Source of the DNA: Candidatus Aenigmatarchaeota archaeon
GTDB taxonomy: Archaea; Aenigmatarchaeota; Aenigmatarchaeia; CG10238-14; SCSR01
Direction: 5' to 3'
Length of the DNA: 48,572 nt
NCBI GenBank assembly: GCA_016198705.1
Contig: JACQIA010000013.1
Location: forward strand, 1 to 48,572
This document shows positions 9,051-17,862 of the stretch, in pieces. The position numbers and the translations under genes are program-made. Below the pieces are notes generated by a model. That model searched no databases and was not told the origin of the DNA. It saw only the letters and a program-made list of their open reading frames with translations. Every line of letters begins with the position of its first letter. Within the stretch, counting starts at the first letter, position 1.

Positions 9051-10469
9051 TCATAATTTTAAGTTAACGATATGTATTGCGGTCTTCTTGACAGCTTCAG
9101 CTGCTTCCATCAGAGATTCTCCAAGTGTTGGATGGGGATGGATTGTATTGATTAAATCTTCTGTTGTCAAACTTTTCTCAACAGCTAATGCAGCCTCGCT
9201 TATTAGATTGGATGCTTCCGGTCCTACGATAGTAACACCAATGAGTTTTCCATCTTTTTGATTTTCGATAATTTTAACAAAACCTTCTGTCTCATTTTCT
9301 ATATAAGCCCTACCTAAAGCTGAAAATGGGAATTTACCAACGTTTATTGAATAGCCTTTTTCTCTAGCTTGATTCTCTGTCAAGCCAGCTATTGCTATTT
9401 CTGGGTCGGAAAAAATTACTGCCGGTATACATGTATTTGTGAATTGCTTATTATGACCGACAATTACTTCTGCAGCTATCTTCCCTTCGCGTGTAGCTTT
9501 ATGTGCCAATAATGGTTGAGTTGCAACATCGCCTATGGCAAAAATTTTAGAATTATTAGATCGCATTGATTTGTCGACAACTATGAAATCATCTTCATTG
9601 ACTTTTACTTTTGTATTTTCGAGACCTAAGTTTGCTGAATTTGGCTTAACACCAACCGCAACTAAAATTTTATCTACTTCAACTGCAAATTCACCTTTTT
9701 CTTGAGAGTTTATTGAAACCTTTAATCTAGAACTGGATTTATCAATTTTTGATATAGTTGAATTTAAAATAAGCTCTACTCCATCTTTCTGCATCTGCTT
9801 TTGTACCACAGAAACTACATCTTTATCGTATCCTCTGAATATCTGATCTCTTCTGTGAACTAGTTTGACTTTGCTCCCCAGTTTAGCATAACAGGTTGCC
9901 ATCTCAACTGCTATATAGCCCCCACCAACAACTAGAAGATCCTTAGGTATTTCCCTAGAATCTAGAATTTCGTTGTAGCTTATTATATTTTTTCCATCAA
10001 ACTCTATTCCTGGCAAGGAATTTGGCATAGCGCCGGTTGCAATTATCGCATAATCGAATTCTATAGAGTCGATTTCTTCATTGCCTCTTATTTTAACTGT
10101 ATTTGAAGATTCAAAATATGCCTCGCCTTTTATCCATTTCACATTATTCTTTTTACATAGAAAATCTATGCCAGACCTTAGTTTTTTCAGTATCCCATTC
10201 TTCCAGTCTTGAAGTTTGCTGGCATCTAAAGAAACGCTGGAAACATTTATCCCCATTGCGCCTGCAGATTTTATATTGTGGAAAAACTTTGAAGCTCGTA
10301 TAAGGGCTTTTGAAGGGATACAGCCATGGTTCATGCAAATGCCGCCTAATCCTTCCAAGCCATCTTTTTCTACAAGAATTACTTGCTTTCCTAATTGACC
10401 AAGTCTAATGGCTGCTACATATCCCCCAGGACCTGCACCGATTACTACTACTTCTGTTTTCAATTTCAT
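9051..10469 (-). CDS. lpdA: Dihydrolipoyl dehydrogenase (E3)
   Basis: GAGPGGYVAAIRLGQLG, GGICMNHGCIPSKALI redox motif, HPHPTLGESLMEAAE C-terminus. Confidence 0.95.
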   Translation of the reverse strand: MKLKTEVVVIGAGPGGYVAAIRLGQLGKQVILVEKDGLEGLGGICMNHGCIPSKALIRASKFFHNIKSAGAMGINVSSVSLDASKLQDWKNGILKKLRSGIDFLCKKNNVKWIKGEAYFESSNTVKIRGNEEIDSIEFDYAIIATGAMPNSLPGIEFDGKNIISYNEILDSREIPKDLLVVGGGYIAVEMATCYAKLGSKVKLVHRRDQIFRGYDKDVVSVVQKQMQKDGVELILNSTISKIDKSSSRLKVSINSQEKGEFAVEVDKILVAVGVKPNSANLGLENTKVKVNEDDFIVVDKSMRSNNSKIFAIGDVATQPLLAHKATREGKIAAEVIVGHNKQFTNTCIPAVIFSDPEIAIAGLTENQAREKGYSINVGKFPFSALGRAYIENETEGFVKIIENQKDGKLIGVTIVGPEASNLISEAALAVEKSLTTEDLINTIHPHPTLGESLMEAAEAVKKTAIHIVNLKL

Positions 10470-10575
10470 GTAAAACTACCTTCGGCAATAAAAGTTAAAT
10501 AGAATTATGCCTTATAACAGCATTACAATCTAAAAGCTCTAGAACTTATTATTTGCTGCGTAAAGTATTATTTAT

Positions 10576-11487
10576 ATGATATCCAATAGAGGGAAGCCTC
10601 AATGGCTGAAAATTAAGCCGCCAAGCACTGGGCAATTTATAAAAATAAAGGAAACTTTGAAGAAATATAATTTGCATACTGTTTGCGAGGAATCGCACTG
10701 CCCGAATATTCCTGAGTGCTGGTCTGGTGGAACTGCGACATTTATGATTCTTGGTGATGTTTGTACAAGAGGATGTAGATTTTGTCAGGTGAATGCATCA
10801 GCTAAGGGCAAGCCTATAGACCCTTATGAGCCGATTAAACTTGCATATGCAATCAAGGAATGGAATTTGGATTACATAGTGATTACCAGCGTTGATAGGG
10901 ATGATTTGGAGGATCAGGGTTCTGACCATTTTGCCAAATGCATTGATGAAGTGAAGAAGAGAATTCCCGGATTGATAGTTGAAGTGTTGATTCCTGATTT
11001 CAGAGGAGATGAAGGGTGCTTGAAGAAAGTTGTTGATGCTAAACCTGAAGTTATAGCGCATAATGTGGAAACTGTTCGGAGACTGCAGTCGGAGATAAGG
11101 GACAGGAGAGCTGGATATGAGCAATCATTGTCTGTATTAGCTAACGTTAAGAAATTGAATCCAAAAATATTTACCAAATCTTCTATAATTGTTGGGTTTG
11201 GGGAGACTGATGAAGAGATATTGCAGACTATGAAAGATCTGAGAGCAGTTGGTGTTGATATACTAACTATAGGCCAGTATTTGCGTCCAAGCGACTGGCA
11301 CTTGCCTGTTGCTGCATATGTTCCTCCGGAGAAGTTTGAATTCTATAAGGCGATGGCTGAAGATATGGGATTTCTTTATGTTGCTTCAGGTCCTTTTGTA
11401 AGAAGCAGCTACAGGGCTGGAGAGTTGTTTGTTAAGAATGTTATAAAAAATAACGAACTGTTGAAGACTCAACCAAGTTTAATTTAA
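10576..11487 (+). CDS. lipA: Lipoyl synthase
   Basis: CEESHCPNIPECWSGGTATFMILGDVCTRGCRFCQV: both Fe-S cluster motifs. Confidence 0.95.
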   Translation: MISNRGKPQWLKIKPPSTGQFIKIKETLKKYNLHTVCEESHCPNIPECWSGGTATFMILGDVCTRGCRFCQVNASAKGKPIDPYEPIKLAYAIKEWNLDYIVITSVDRDDLEDQGSDHFAKCIDEVKKRIPGLIVEVLIPDFRGDEGCLKKVVDAKPEVIAHNVETVRRLQSEIRDRRAGYEQSLSVLANVKKLNPKIFTKSSIIVGFGETDEEILQTMKDLRAVGVDILTIGQYLRPSDWHLPVAAYVPPEKFEFYKAMAEDMGFLYVASGPFVRSSYRAGELFVKNVIKNNELLKTQPSLI

Positions 11488-11508
11488 TAAAAATTTAACA
11501 TTAGATAT

Positions 11509-12567
11509 ATGCCAAGAACTAAAGTTCCTGCAAAATCAGACATGTTCCAAATTCTTGATCCAGAAGGAAATGTTTTGGATAAAAAATTGATGCCCAAACT
11601 AACTGACGATGACATCAGGAAAATGTACGGCTATATGGTTTTGGCGAGAAAATGGGATGAGATTGCTTGGAATTTACAGAGGGAAGGCAGGCTGCTTACA
11701 TTTGCTCCTTTGACCGGACAGGAAGCGTCACAAGTTGGCTCTGCTTATGCCATGGAAAAGGACGACTGGTTGTTTCCTATGTATAGAAGCAATGCGGCGA
11801 TGATCCTAAGAGGCATGCCGATGGATTTATTGTTTCAATATTGGAGTGGCGATGAAAGGGGATTGAAAATTCCTGATGATGTCAACATGTTTACAATTGC
11901 AATTCCTGTAGGGACGCAGATACCTCATGCGGCTGGATTTGCTTGGGGAATGAAGATACAGAAGAAGAAAGTTGGTGTTGTTGTTTATTTCGGTGATGCT
12001 GCAACTAGCAAAGGGGATTTCCACGAGGGGTTGAATTTTGCTGGCGTTTTCAAAGCTCCGCTGGTGGCTATTTGCGAAAACAATCAATATGCCATATCAG
12101 TTCCTAGAAGCAGGCAGACTGCAAGTGAGACAATAGCTCAGAAGGCTGCGGCATATGGGTTTGAAGGTGTACAGGTTGATGGGAATGATGTGTTTGCTGT
12201 CTATAAAGTGACTAAAGACGCGTTGGATAAAGCTAGAAATGGGAATGGACCGACATTAATAGAATGTTTTACTTACAGACTTGGTGCGCATACAACATCT
12301 GATGACCCTACAAAATATAGGCCGGTGGAAGAGGTAGAATACTGGAAGAAAAGAGACCCGATTGACAGATTGAGGAAATTCATGGTGAAGAAAGGGATAT
12401 GGAGTGATTCGGATGAACAAAAACTTTTAGCAAATGTGGAAGTGAGGGTAAATGATGCTGTGAAGAAAGCTGAAGCTGTAGAAGCACCGAAGCCGGAAGA
12501 TATGTTCAATTATGTTTATGAGAAGGCAACAGAGCAGTTGAGGCAGCAGATGTCGGAGTTGAAGTGA
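11509..12567 (+). CDS. pdhA: Pyruvate/2-oxoacid dehydrogenase E1 component alpha subunit
   Basis: GDAATSKGDFHEGLNFAGVFKAPLVAICENN TPP-binding motif; RLGAHTTSDDPTKYR. Confidence 0.92.
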   Translation: MPRTKVPAKSDMFQILDPEGNVLDKKLMPKLTDDDIRKMYGYMVLARKWDEIAWNLQREGRLLTFAPLTGQEASQVGSAYAMEKDDWLFPMYRSNAAMILRGMPMDLLFQYWSGDERGLKIPDDVNMFTIAIPVGTQIPHAAGFAWGMKIQKKKVGVVVYFGDAATSKGDFHEGLNFAGVFKAPLVAICENNQYAISVPRSRQTASETIAQKAAAYGFEGVQVDGNDVFAVYKVTKDALDKARNGNGPTLIECFTYRLGAHTTSDDPTKYRPVEEVEYWKKRDPIDRLRKFMVKKGIWSDSDEQKLLANVEVRVNDAVKKAEAVEAPKPEDMFNYVYEKATEQLRQQMSELK

Positions 12568-13535
12568 TGAAGTTAAACATGGTTCAGGCAATCAATCTGG
12601 CATTAAAGCAGGAGATGGAAAAAGATTCTAGTATTATTCTTCTTGGTGAGGATATTGGAAAGAATGGTGGTGTGTTTAGGGTTACAGAGGGCTTGTGGCA
12701 GCAGTTTGGAGATGAGAGAGTTATTGACACCCCATTAGCTGAGTTGGGCATAGTTGGTACGAGTATTGGGTTGGCAATTTCTGGGATGAAGCCTGTAGCG
12801 GAAATACAGTTTGACGGCTTTACACCTCCTGCACTTGATCAAATAATTTCCCATGTTGGAAGAATCAGGAACCGTTCTCGCGGAAGATTTCATTTGCAGA
12901 TGGTTATAAGATTTCCTTCTGGAGGGGGCATCAGGGCATTGGAACACCATTCGGAGATAATGGATACCTATTTGTGCCATATTGCAGGAATTAAAGTTGT
13001 CGTGCCAGCTACCCCAAATGATGCTAAAGGATTGTTGATATCTGCGATAAGGGATAAAGATCCGGTGATTTTTATGGAGCCTAAGAAGGTTTATAGAGCG
13101 ATTAAAGAAGAGGTGCCTGAGGAGGAATATACTATACCTATAGGCGAGGCGAAGGTTAGAGAGGGGGATGATGTTACTGTTATTGCATGGGGGGCGATGG
13201 TCAAGACTGTCAATGAAGCTAGGGAAAAAATTGGGGATAAATATTCTGTTGAAACAATTAATCTGCGAAGTTTAAAGCCGCTAGACACGAATGCTGTTGT
13301 AAAGTCTGTAAAGAAAACTGGCAGGGCTGTTATAGTTCAAGAGGGGCCTAGGACACTTGGGTTTGCTGCTGAATTGATTGCTCTGATAAATGAAAAGGCA
13401 TTTTTAAGTTTGGAAGCTCCGATTAAAAGAGTTACCGGTTTTGATGTGCCAACGCCTTTGCCTAAGTTGGAGAATTATTATCTGCCTAGTGTTGACAAGG
13501 TTGTAAATGCTATAGAAGATGTTATGAGATTTTAA
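12564..13535 (+). CDS. pdhB: Pyruvate/2-oxoacid dehydrogenase E1 component beta subunit
   Basis: ATGA overlap with E1alpha; LLGEDIGKNGGVFRVTEGL, DTPLAELGIVGTSIGLA, GFDVPTPLPKLENYYLPS. Confidence 0.93.
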   Translation: MMKLNMVQAINLALKQEMEKDSSIILLGEDIGKNGGVFRVTEGLWQQFGDERVIDTPLAELGIVGTSIGLAISGMKPVAEIQFDGFTPPALDQIISHVGRIRNRSRGRFHLQMVIRFPSGGGIRALEHHSEIMDTYLCHIAGIKVVVPATPNDAKGLLISAIRDKDPVIFMEPKKVYRAIKEEVPEEEYTIPIGEAKVREGDDVTVIAWGAMVKTVNEAREKIGDKYSVETINLRSLKPLDTNAVVKSVKKTGRAVIVQEGPRTLGFAAELIALINEKAFLSLEAPIKRVTGFDVPTPLPKLENYYLPSVDKVVNAIEDVMRF

Positions 13536-13750
13536 AAAATTAATTTTTCTTCCAATATAGTCGCACTGCCACCAAATTTTTTAATGAAAGCTGCTATTTC
13601 TATCAATTTCGATAAATCGCTATGTTTCCAAACAGAATGTTGAATCATTTTAGCATCCATTTTATTCAAATCTCTCCAAACTTTAGTTTCTATTCTTGTA
13701 GGCTCTCTAGGTACATCATAAATTAAAACAAACTCCTTCACACGATTCAC
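13532..13750 (-). CDS. Small Cas2/PaaX-C/ChrB-N-like protein of unknown function
   Basis: VKEFVLIYDVPREPTRIETKVWRDLNKMDAKMIQHSVWKHS resembles the first beta-alpha-beta of PaaX/ChrB/Cas2-type ferredoxin folds. Start is GTG at 13750 or, more likely, GTG at 13743 (GGTGA upstream). Confidence 0.5.
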   Translation of the reverse strand: MNRVKEFVLIYDVPREPTRIETKVWRDLNKMDAKMIQHSVWKHSDLSKLIEIAAFIKKFGGSATILEEKLIF

Positions 13751-13756
13751 CTAATA

Positions 13757-13774
13757 ATGTAAGACGTCTTACAT
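13757..13774. promoter_or_regulatory. 18-bp perfect palindrome ATGTAAGACGTCTTACAT, candidate operator
   Basis: Sequence equals its own reverse complement; lies just upstream of the divergent minus-strand gene. Confidence 0.6.
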
Positions 13775-13827
13775 CAAGATAAACTTTTCTATACTTTGAA
13801 ACATAAAAACAGATGATAGAAAATTTG

Positions 13828-13878
13828 TACCATTACAAAAACTCATAAAACAAAAAATTTAAATAGTCTGTAATGGTA
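13828..13878 (+). promoter_or_regulatory. fic promoter: TATA-like TTTAAATA flanked by 10-bp inverted repeat TACCATTACA / TGTAATGGTA
   Basis: Arms at 13828-13837 and 13869-13878 are exact reverse complements with the TATA-like box between them. Confidence 0.5.
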
Positions 13879-14748
13879 AATAAATCTATGAGAATAATTA
13901 AAAGAAGGAAAGGTAAGGCTGAATACTTCTACTTGCAGCACTCGTTCAGAGCTGATGGGAAAGTTATAACCAAAGAGAAGTATCTGGGAAAAAATATACC
14001 CAAAAATATTGAGGCTATTAAAGAGAAATTCCAGTTAGAGACCCAAAAAAACCTTTATGAGAAGTTGGGAAAAATAAGGAATAGCTTCCAGAAAGAATGG
14101 GGGAAATACCCTAAGACAGCAAAGGAAAAAGAACTGGAGGAAATAGCTATAGCTTTTACTTATAATACAAATGCCATTGAAGGCTCAACAATAACGCTTG
14201 AAGAAGCTAGAGAAATTATACATGATAAAATTGCTCCAAATAAATCCCTGAAAGATATTAGGGAAACTGAGTCCCATGCCAAAGTTTTCTCAGATATGTT
14301 AACTAAGAGAGAGAAAATATCGAATCAACTTCTGTTAAGGTGGCATAAAGAAATATTCGGGGAGACAAAACCTGATATTGCTGGAAAATTTCGCAACTAT
14401 TTTGTGAGAGTAGGAAACTACATAGCTCCAGATTGGCAAGATGTTACAAAACTGATGAATCAGTTTATTAAGTTTGCTAATGAAACTAAATTAAATCCAA
14501 TTGAACTTGCTGGAAGATCCCACTATAGATTTGAAAAAATACACCCTTTTGGTGACGGGAATGGGAGAATTGGTAGATTGATAATGAACAATATCTTGTG
14601 GTATAACGGTTATCCAATGATAATTATAGAATACAAAAAAAGAAAGTTCTATTATAACGCTTTGCAAAAAAGCGAGGAAAGGTTTATGAATTTTTTCATA
14701 AGAAGTTATATTCGTATTCATAAAAAACATCTTAGGTCTGGTGGGTAA
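13873..14748 (+). CDS. Fic/DOC-family protein (AMPylase-like); start may be ATG at 13888
   Basis: HPFGDGNGRIGRLIMN Fic motif and an upstream TYNTNAIEGSTITLEEA inhibitory-helix-like segment (S/T-xxxE-G/N context). Confidence 0.88.
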   Translation: MVNKSMRIIKRRKGKAEYFYLQHSFRADGKVITKEKYLGKNIPKNIEAIKEKFQLETQKNLYEKLGKIRNSFQKEWGKYPKTAKEKELEEIAIAFTYNTNAIEGSTITLEEAREIIHDKIAPNKSLKDIRETESHAKVFSDMLTKREKISNQLLLRWHKEIFGETKPDIAGKFRNYFVRVGNYIAPDWQDVTKLMNQFIKFANETKLNPIELAGRSHYRFEKIHPFGDGNGRIGRLIMNNILWYNGYPMIIIEYKKRKFYYNALQKSEERFMNFFIRSYIRIHKKHLRSGG

Positions 14749-15994
14749 AATGGCAAAAGAATTCAAGTTCCCAGATGTAGGCGAGGGGATAACTGAGGGG
14801 GAAATAGTCAAATGGTTTGTTAAAGTAGGCGATGAAATAAAAGAACACCAAGCCTTAGGTGAGATAGAAACCGACAAAGCTATAGTCGAAATGCCCTCGC
14901 CTTACTCAGGAGTGGTCCTTAAAATAGCAATCAAAGAAGGTGAGACTGTAAAAGTTGGTGAAATTTTAGTTGTTATTGGCGAAAAAGGCGAGGTAGCTAA
15001 GGAAACGGTAAAGCAACCAGAAGTAAAACCAGCAGGTGTTGTCGGTTATTTGGAAGAAGCTCCTGAAGAGGAGAAGGTTGAAACCAAACCATCACCCAAA
15101 CAAGAAACAGAACATGTAGAAGTTTTAGCAACCCCAGCTGTCAGGAAATTGGCAAAAGAACTTAACATTGATTTGCCCAAAATAAAAGGTTCTGGTGCTG
15201 GCGGAAGAATACTTGAGGATGATGTGAAGAAAGCTACTAAGGAAGCTAAAGAGCCTGAACTGAAAATCATGAAAAAATATGATATGTGGGGCTACATTGA
15301 CAGAATACCATTGAAAGGCATCCGCAAAATAATTTCTGAACACATGACAAAATCTGCATTCACCGCCCCCCATGTAACACATTTCGATGAAATTGATGTT
15401 ACAAAGTTAGCTGAATATAGAGAGAAGGAGAAAAAAGTTGCTGAAATGAAAGGAATAAAACTAACTTATCTGCCTTTTGTAATTAAAGCGGTCATTGCAG
15501 GACTGAAACAATATCCAAGAATTAATGCATCTCTAGAAGAAGGGAATGAAACTATAATTGTCAAGAAATATTACAACATCGGCATTGCAGTAGATACAGA
15601 TGCTGGTTTGATGGTACCTGTGATTAAAGGAGCTGACCAAAAAAGTATTTATGATATAGCTAGAGAAGCAAATGAATTGGCTGAAAAATGCAGGAATAGA
15701 ACGATAGATTTGATGGACTTGAAAGGAGGTAGTTTTACACTTACCAATATCGGCAGTCTTGGTGGAATTTTTGCAACACCAATTATCAATTATCCTGAAG
15801 TTGCGATTCTAATGACTGGAAAAATGTTTGAAAAATTGATGTTGGAAGGGGATAAAATAAAGGTGAAGAAAATCATGCCCTTGTCCTTATCATTTGACCA
15901 TCGTGTTATTGATGGAGCAGATGCTGCAAGATTTGTAAATACAGTTAAACAGTATTTGGAAAATCCTGAAATGATTTTAGCTGAAAGGAATTGA
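14741..15994 (+). CDS. pdhC: Dihydrolipoamide acyltransferase (E2), one lipoyl domain, peripheral-subunit-binding domain, catalytic domain
   Basis: GEIETDKAIVEMPSP lipoyl site; TPAVRKLAKELNIDLPKIKGSGAGGRILEDDV; SFDHRVIDGADAARF. Confidence 0.94.
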   Translation: MGKMAKEFKFPDVGEGITEGEIVKWFVKVGDEIKEHQALGEIETDKAIVEMPSPYSGVVLKIAIKEGETVKVGEILVVIGEKGEVAKETVKQPEVKPAGVVGYLEEAPEEEKVETKPSPKQETEHVEVLATPAVRKLAKELNIDLPKIKGSGAGGRILEDDVKKATKEAKEPELKIMKKYDMWGYIDRIPLKGIRKIISEHMTKSAFTAPHVTHFDEIDVTKLAEYREKEKKVAEMKGIKLTYLPFVIKAVIAGLKQYPRINASLEEGNETIIVKKYYNIGIAVDTDAGLMVPVIKGADQKSIYDIAREANELAEKCRNRTIDLMDLKGGSFTLTNIGSLGGIFATPIINYPEVAILMTGKMFEKLMLEGDKIKVKKIMPLSLSFDHRVIDGADAARFVNTVKQYLENPEMILAERN

Positions 15995-15999
15995 AAATA

Positions 16000-16815
16000 T
16001 TAATTCTTCCACCCGACAAAACATTCTACTCTTTCAGATTTATCTAGATTGCCGGTTCCAGAAAGCAACCACTCCTCGTCTTCATATTTAGCCCTTACTA
16101 ATTTCTCAGCATATCCAAGTTCTTCTTTAGATAACGATGAAGATTTCATTTCAATCCCAAATTCTAACAATTGTCTGACGAATTCTTCAGCCATTGCTAA
16201 AACCAATTTATTTGAATCCGCAATGCCTCCTTCCTCTTCCACAGATGTCATTTGAGCCTGCATTTTTACCACATCCCTTTCTCCATTTGTATATCTAACA
16301 TAGTCCCCGGCATCATGTCTTCTCATAGCTATTATTCCATGTTGCAACCACGTTTGTCCATTAGGTGTGACTGTATTCTGTGCGCTTCCAGAAATTTTCC
16401 TTCCGTTAACGAAAATATTGCCGTATCCTTCAGGGAATGGGTCGTAACCATTAGGAACACCTACTCTTTCAAGACTTCTCACAACTATGGGAAATAATCT
16501 ACTATCCAAATCTCTTTTGGATCTTACGTGCTGTTTAGGAATCACAATACCGTATGCAACGTCATCTACATTATGAATTACAGCATAACCTTCCGTTGGT
16601 CTCCTTACAACTTCCAAACTATCTTCTCTGCAGGCTTCTAGATTAACGTAGCCGATTTTTTGCCGTTCTCCTATCGACACACCTTTTCTTTGCCATCCAG
16701 ATGCTAAGAAAATAGTAACTGGATAGCCTCGTCCGACTGATTCTTGCAGGGTTTCTGATATTGCCATATATTCGGCAATGCTAGTGGATTCTAAAGTTAT
16801 AATTCTGCCTTCCAA
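16000..16815 (-). CDS. Divergent lipoate-protein ligase / octanoyltransferase-family protein
   Basis: VRRPTEGYAVIHN...NIFVNGRKISGSAQ parallels the RRxTGGGAVxHD and NDIxxxGKKIxGxAQ motifs, with altered glycine loop. Confidence 0.7.
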   Translation of the reverse strand: MEGRIITLESTSIAEYMAISETLQESVGRGYPVTIFLASGWQRKGVSIGERQKIGYVNLEACREDSLEVVRRPTEGYAVIHNVDDVAYGIVIPKQHVRSKRDLDSRLFPIVVRSLERVGVPNGYDPFPEGYGNIFVNGRKISGSAQNTVTPNGQTWLQHGIIAMRRHDAGDYVRYTNGERDVVKMQAQMTSVEEEGGIADSNKLVLAMAEEFVRQLLEFGIEMKSSSLSKEELGYAEKLVRAKYEDEEWLLSGTGNLDKSERVECFVGWKN

Positions 16816-16821
16816 AATATA

Positions 16822-17841
16822 TCACCTTTTGAAATTCCACTCTTGTGTTCTGTATCTATTTCTAGCAAGCTCTTCCGCATTTTTAGTCTCTGCATCTGTC
16901 AACTTACCAAGCTCCCAAGCCTTTCCATCAGTAAATCCTTTTAATAAAGCTTGATAACATTCATCCAAAGAAAAATTGCCAAAATTAAGCAATCTAGTAA
17001 CTCTATCCTCAACAGCTTTAATCATCTTATCAGAAATCTTCTCTTGAGAAACTTTCAACAGTGAAAACATCTTCCTTACATCCAGATCATAAAGTATAGT
17101 CCCATGCTGCAGCAAAACACCATTTCTTCTGGTCTGCGCATTTCCTGATATCTTTTTCCCATTCACAACAATATCATTTATAGGAACAAACTGCGCTTCA
17201 ATTCCTAATTGCTTCAATCCAGCAATAATCCAGCCGCAAATCAAATTATATGACTCATGAATGCCTTTAGGGAACATCCACTCCGGTGCTATCACACTAT
17301 AAGTTATCTCTCCTTGATAATCATGATACACCGCCCCACCACCGGTTCTCCTTCTCACAACATCAACACCCAACTCTCTGCATACATCCAAATTCACTTC
17401 ATCATTAGTTGATTGGAAATAACCAATGCTGACCGCAGAAGGCTGCCACCTCCAAAACCTGATAGTTGGCTGCATTCCATTAGCTACAGCTTCTGATACA
17501 GCTTCATCAATTGCCATAGACATAAATGCATCTGCAACATGCAGAGGAATAACCCTCCATTTCACCATAGCTTTCTTAACAGCTTTTGAAATAGCTTCTG
17601 GAGTAATTCCAATTAATTGAATCCCCTTCACCTCCACAACTTCAGAAATTATACCTGCGATCAAACTTTCATCGACATCAGTTTTTAAACCAATCAAACT
17701 CCTTTCAATATCTTCTATCGCATCCTCAGGATGAAGGAAAAAATCACCGTAAATATTGATAGAATTAATTACATTATCATAATTTACTTTAACCCTAACT
17801 AACTTCCCGCCGGCAACCTTTTCGCTTGCCACTCCATCCAT
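16822..17841 (-). CDS. lplA: Lipoate-protein ligase with N-terminally placed LplB-like accessory domain
   Basis: N-terminus GGKLVRVKVNYDNVINSINIYGDFFLHPEDAIEDIE (LplB-like), then VVRRRTGGGAVYHDYQGEITYS and NDIVVNGKKISGNAQTRR (LplA catalytic). Confidence 0.85.
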   Translation of the reverse strand: MDGVASEKVAGGKLVRVKVNYDNVINSINIYGDFFLHPEDAIEDIERSLIGLKTDVDESLIAGIISEVVEVKGIQLIGITPEAISKAVKKAMVKWRVIPLHVADAFMSMAIDEAVSEAVANGMQPTIRFWRWQPSAVSIGYFQSTNDEVNLDVCRELGVDVVRRRTGGGAVYHDYQGEITYSVIAPEWMFPKGIHESYNLICGWIIAGLKQLGIEAQFVPINDIVVNGKKISGNAQTRRNGVLLQHGTILYDLDVRKMFSLLKVSQEKISDKMIKAVEDRVTRLLNFGNFSLDECYQALLKGFTDGKAWELGKLTDAETKNAEELARNRYRTQEWNFKR

Positions 17842-17862
17842 GTTATTGACTATCTATATTAA

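Noticed and set aside
13532-13750. Calling the 72-aa protein a genuine CRISPR Cas2
   Set aside because: No Cas1, other cas genes or repeats nearby, and the VPREPTR...SVW pattern fits PaaX/ChrB-like proteins better.
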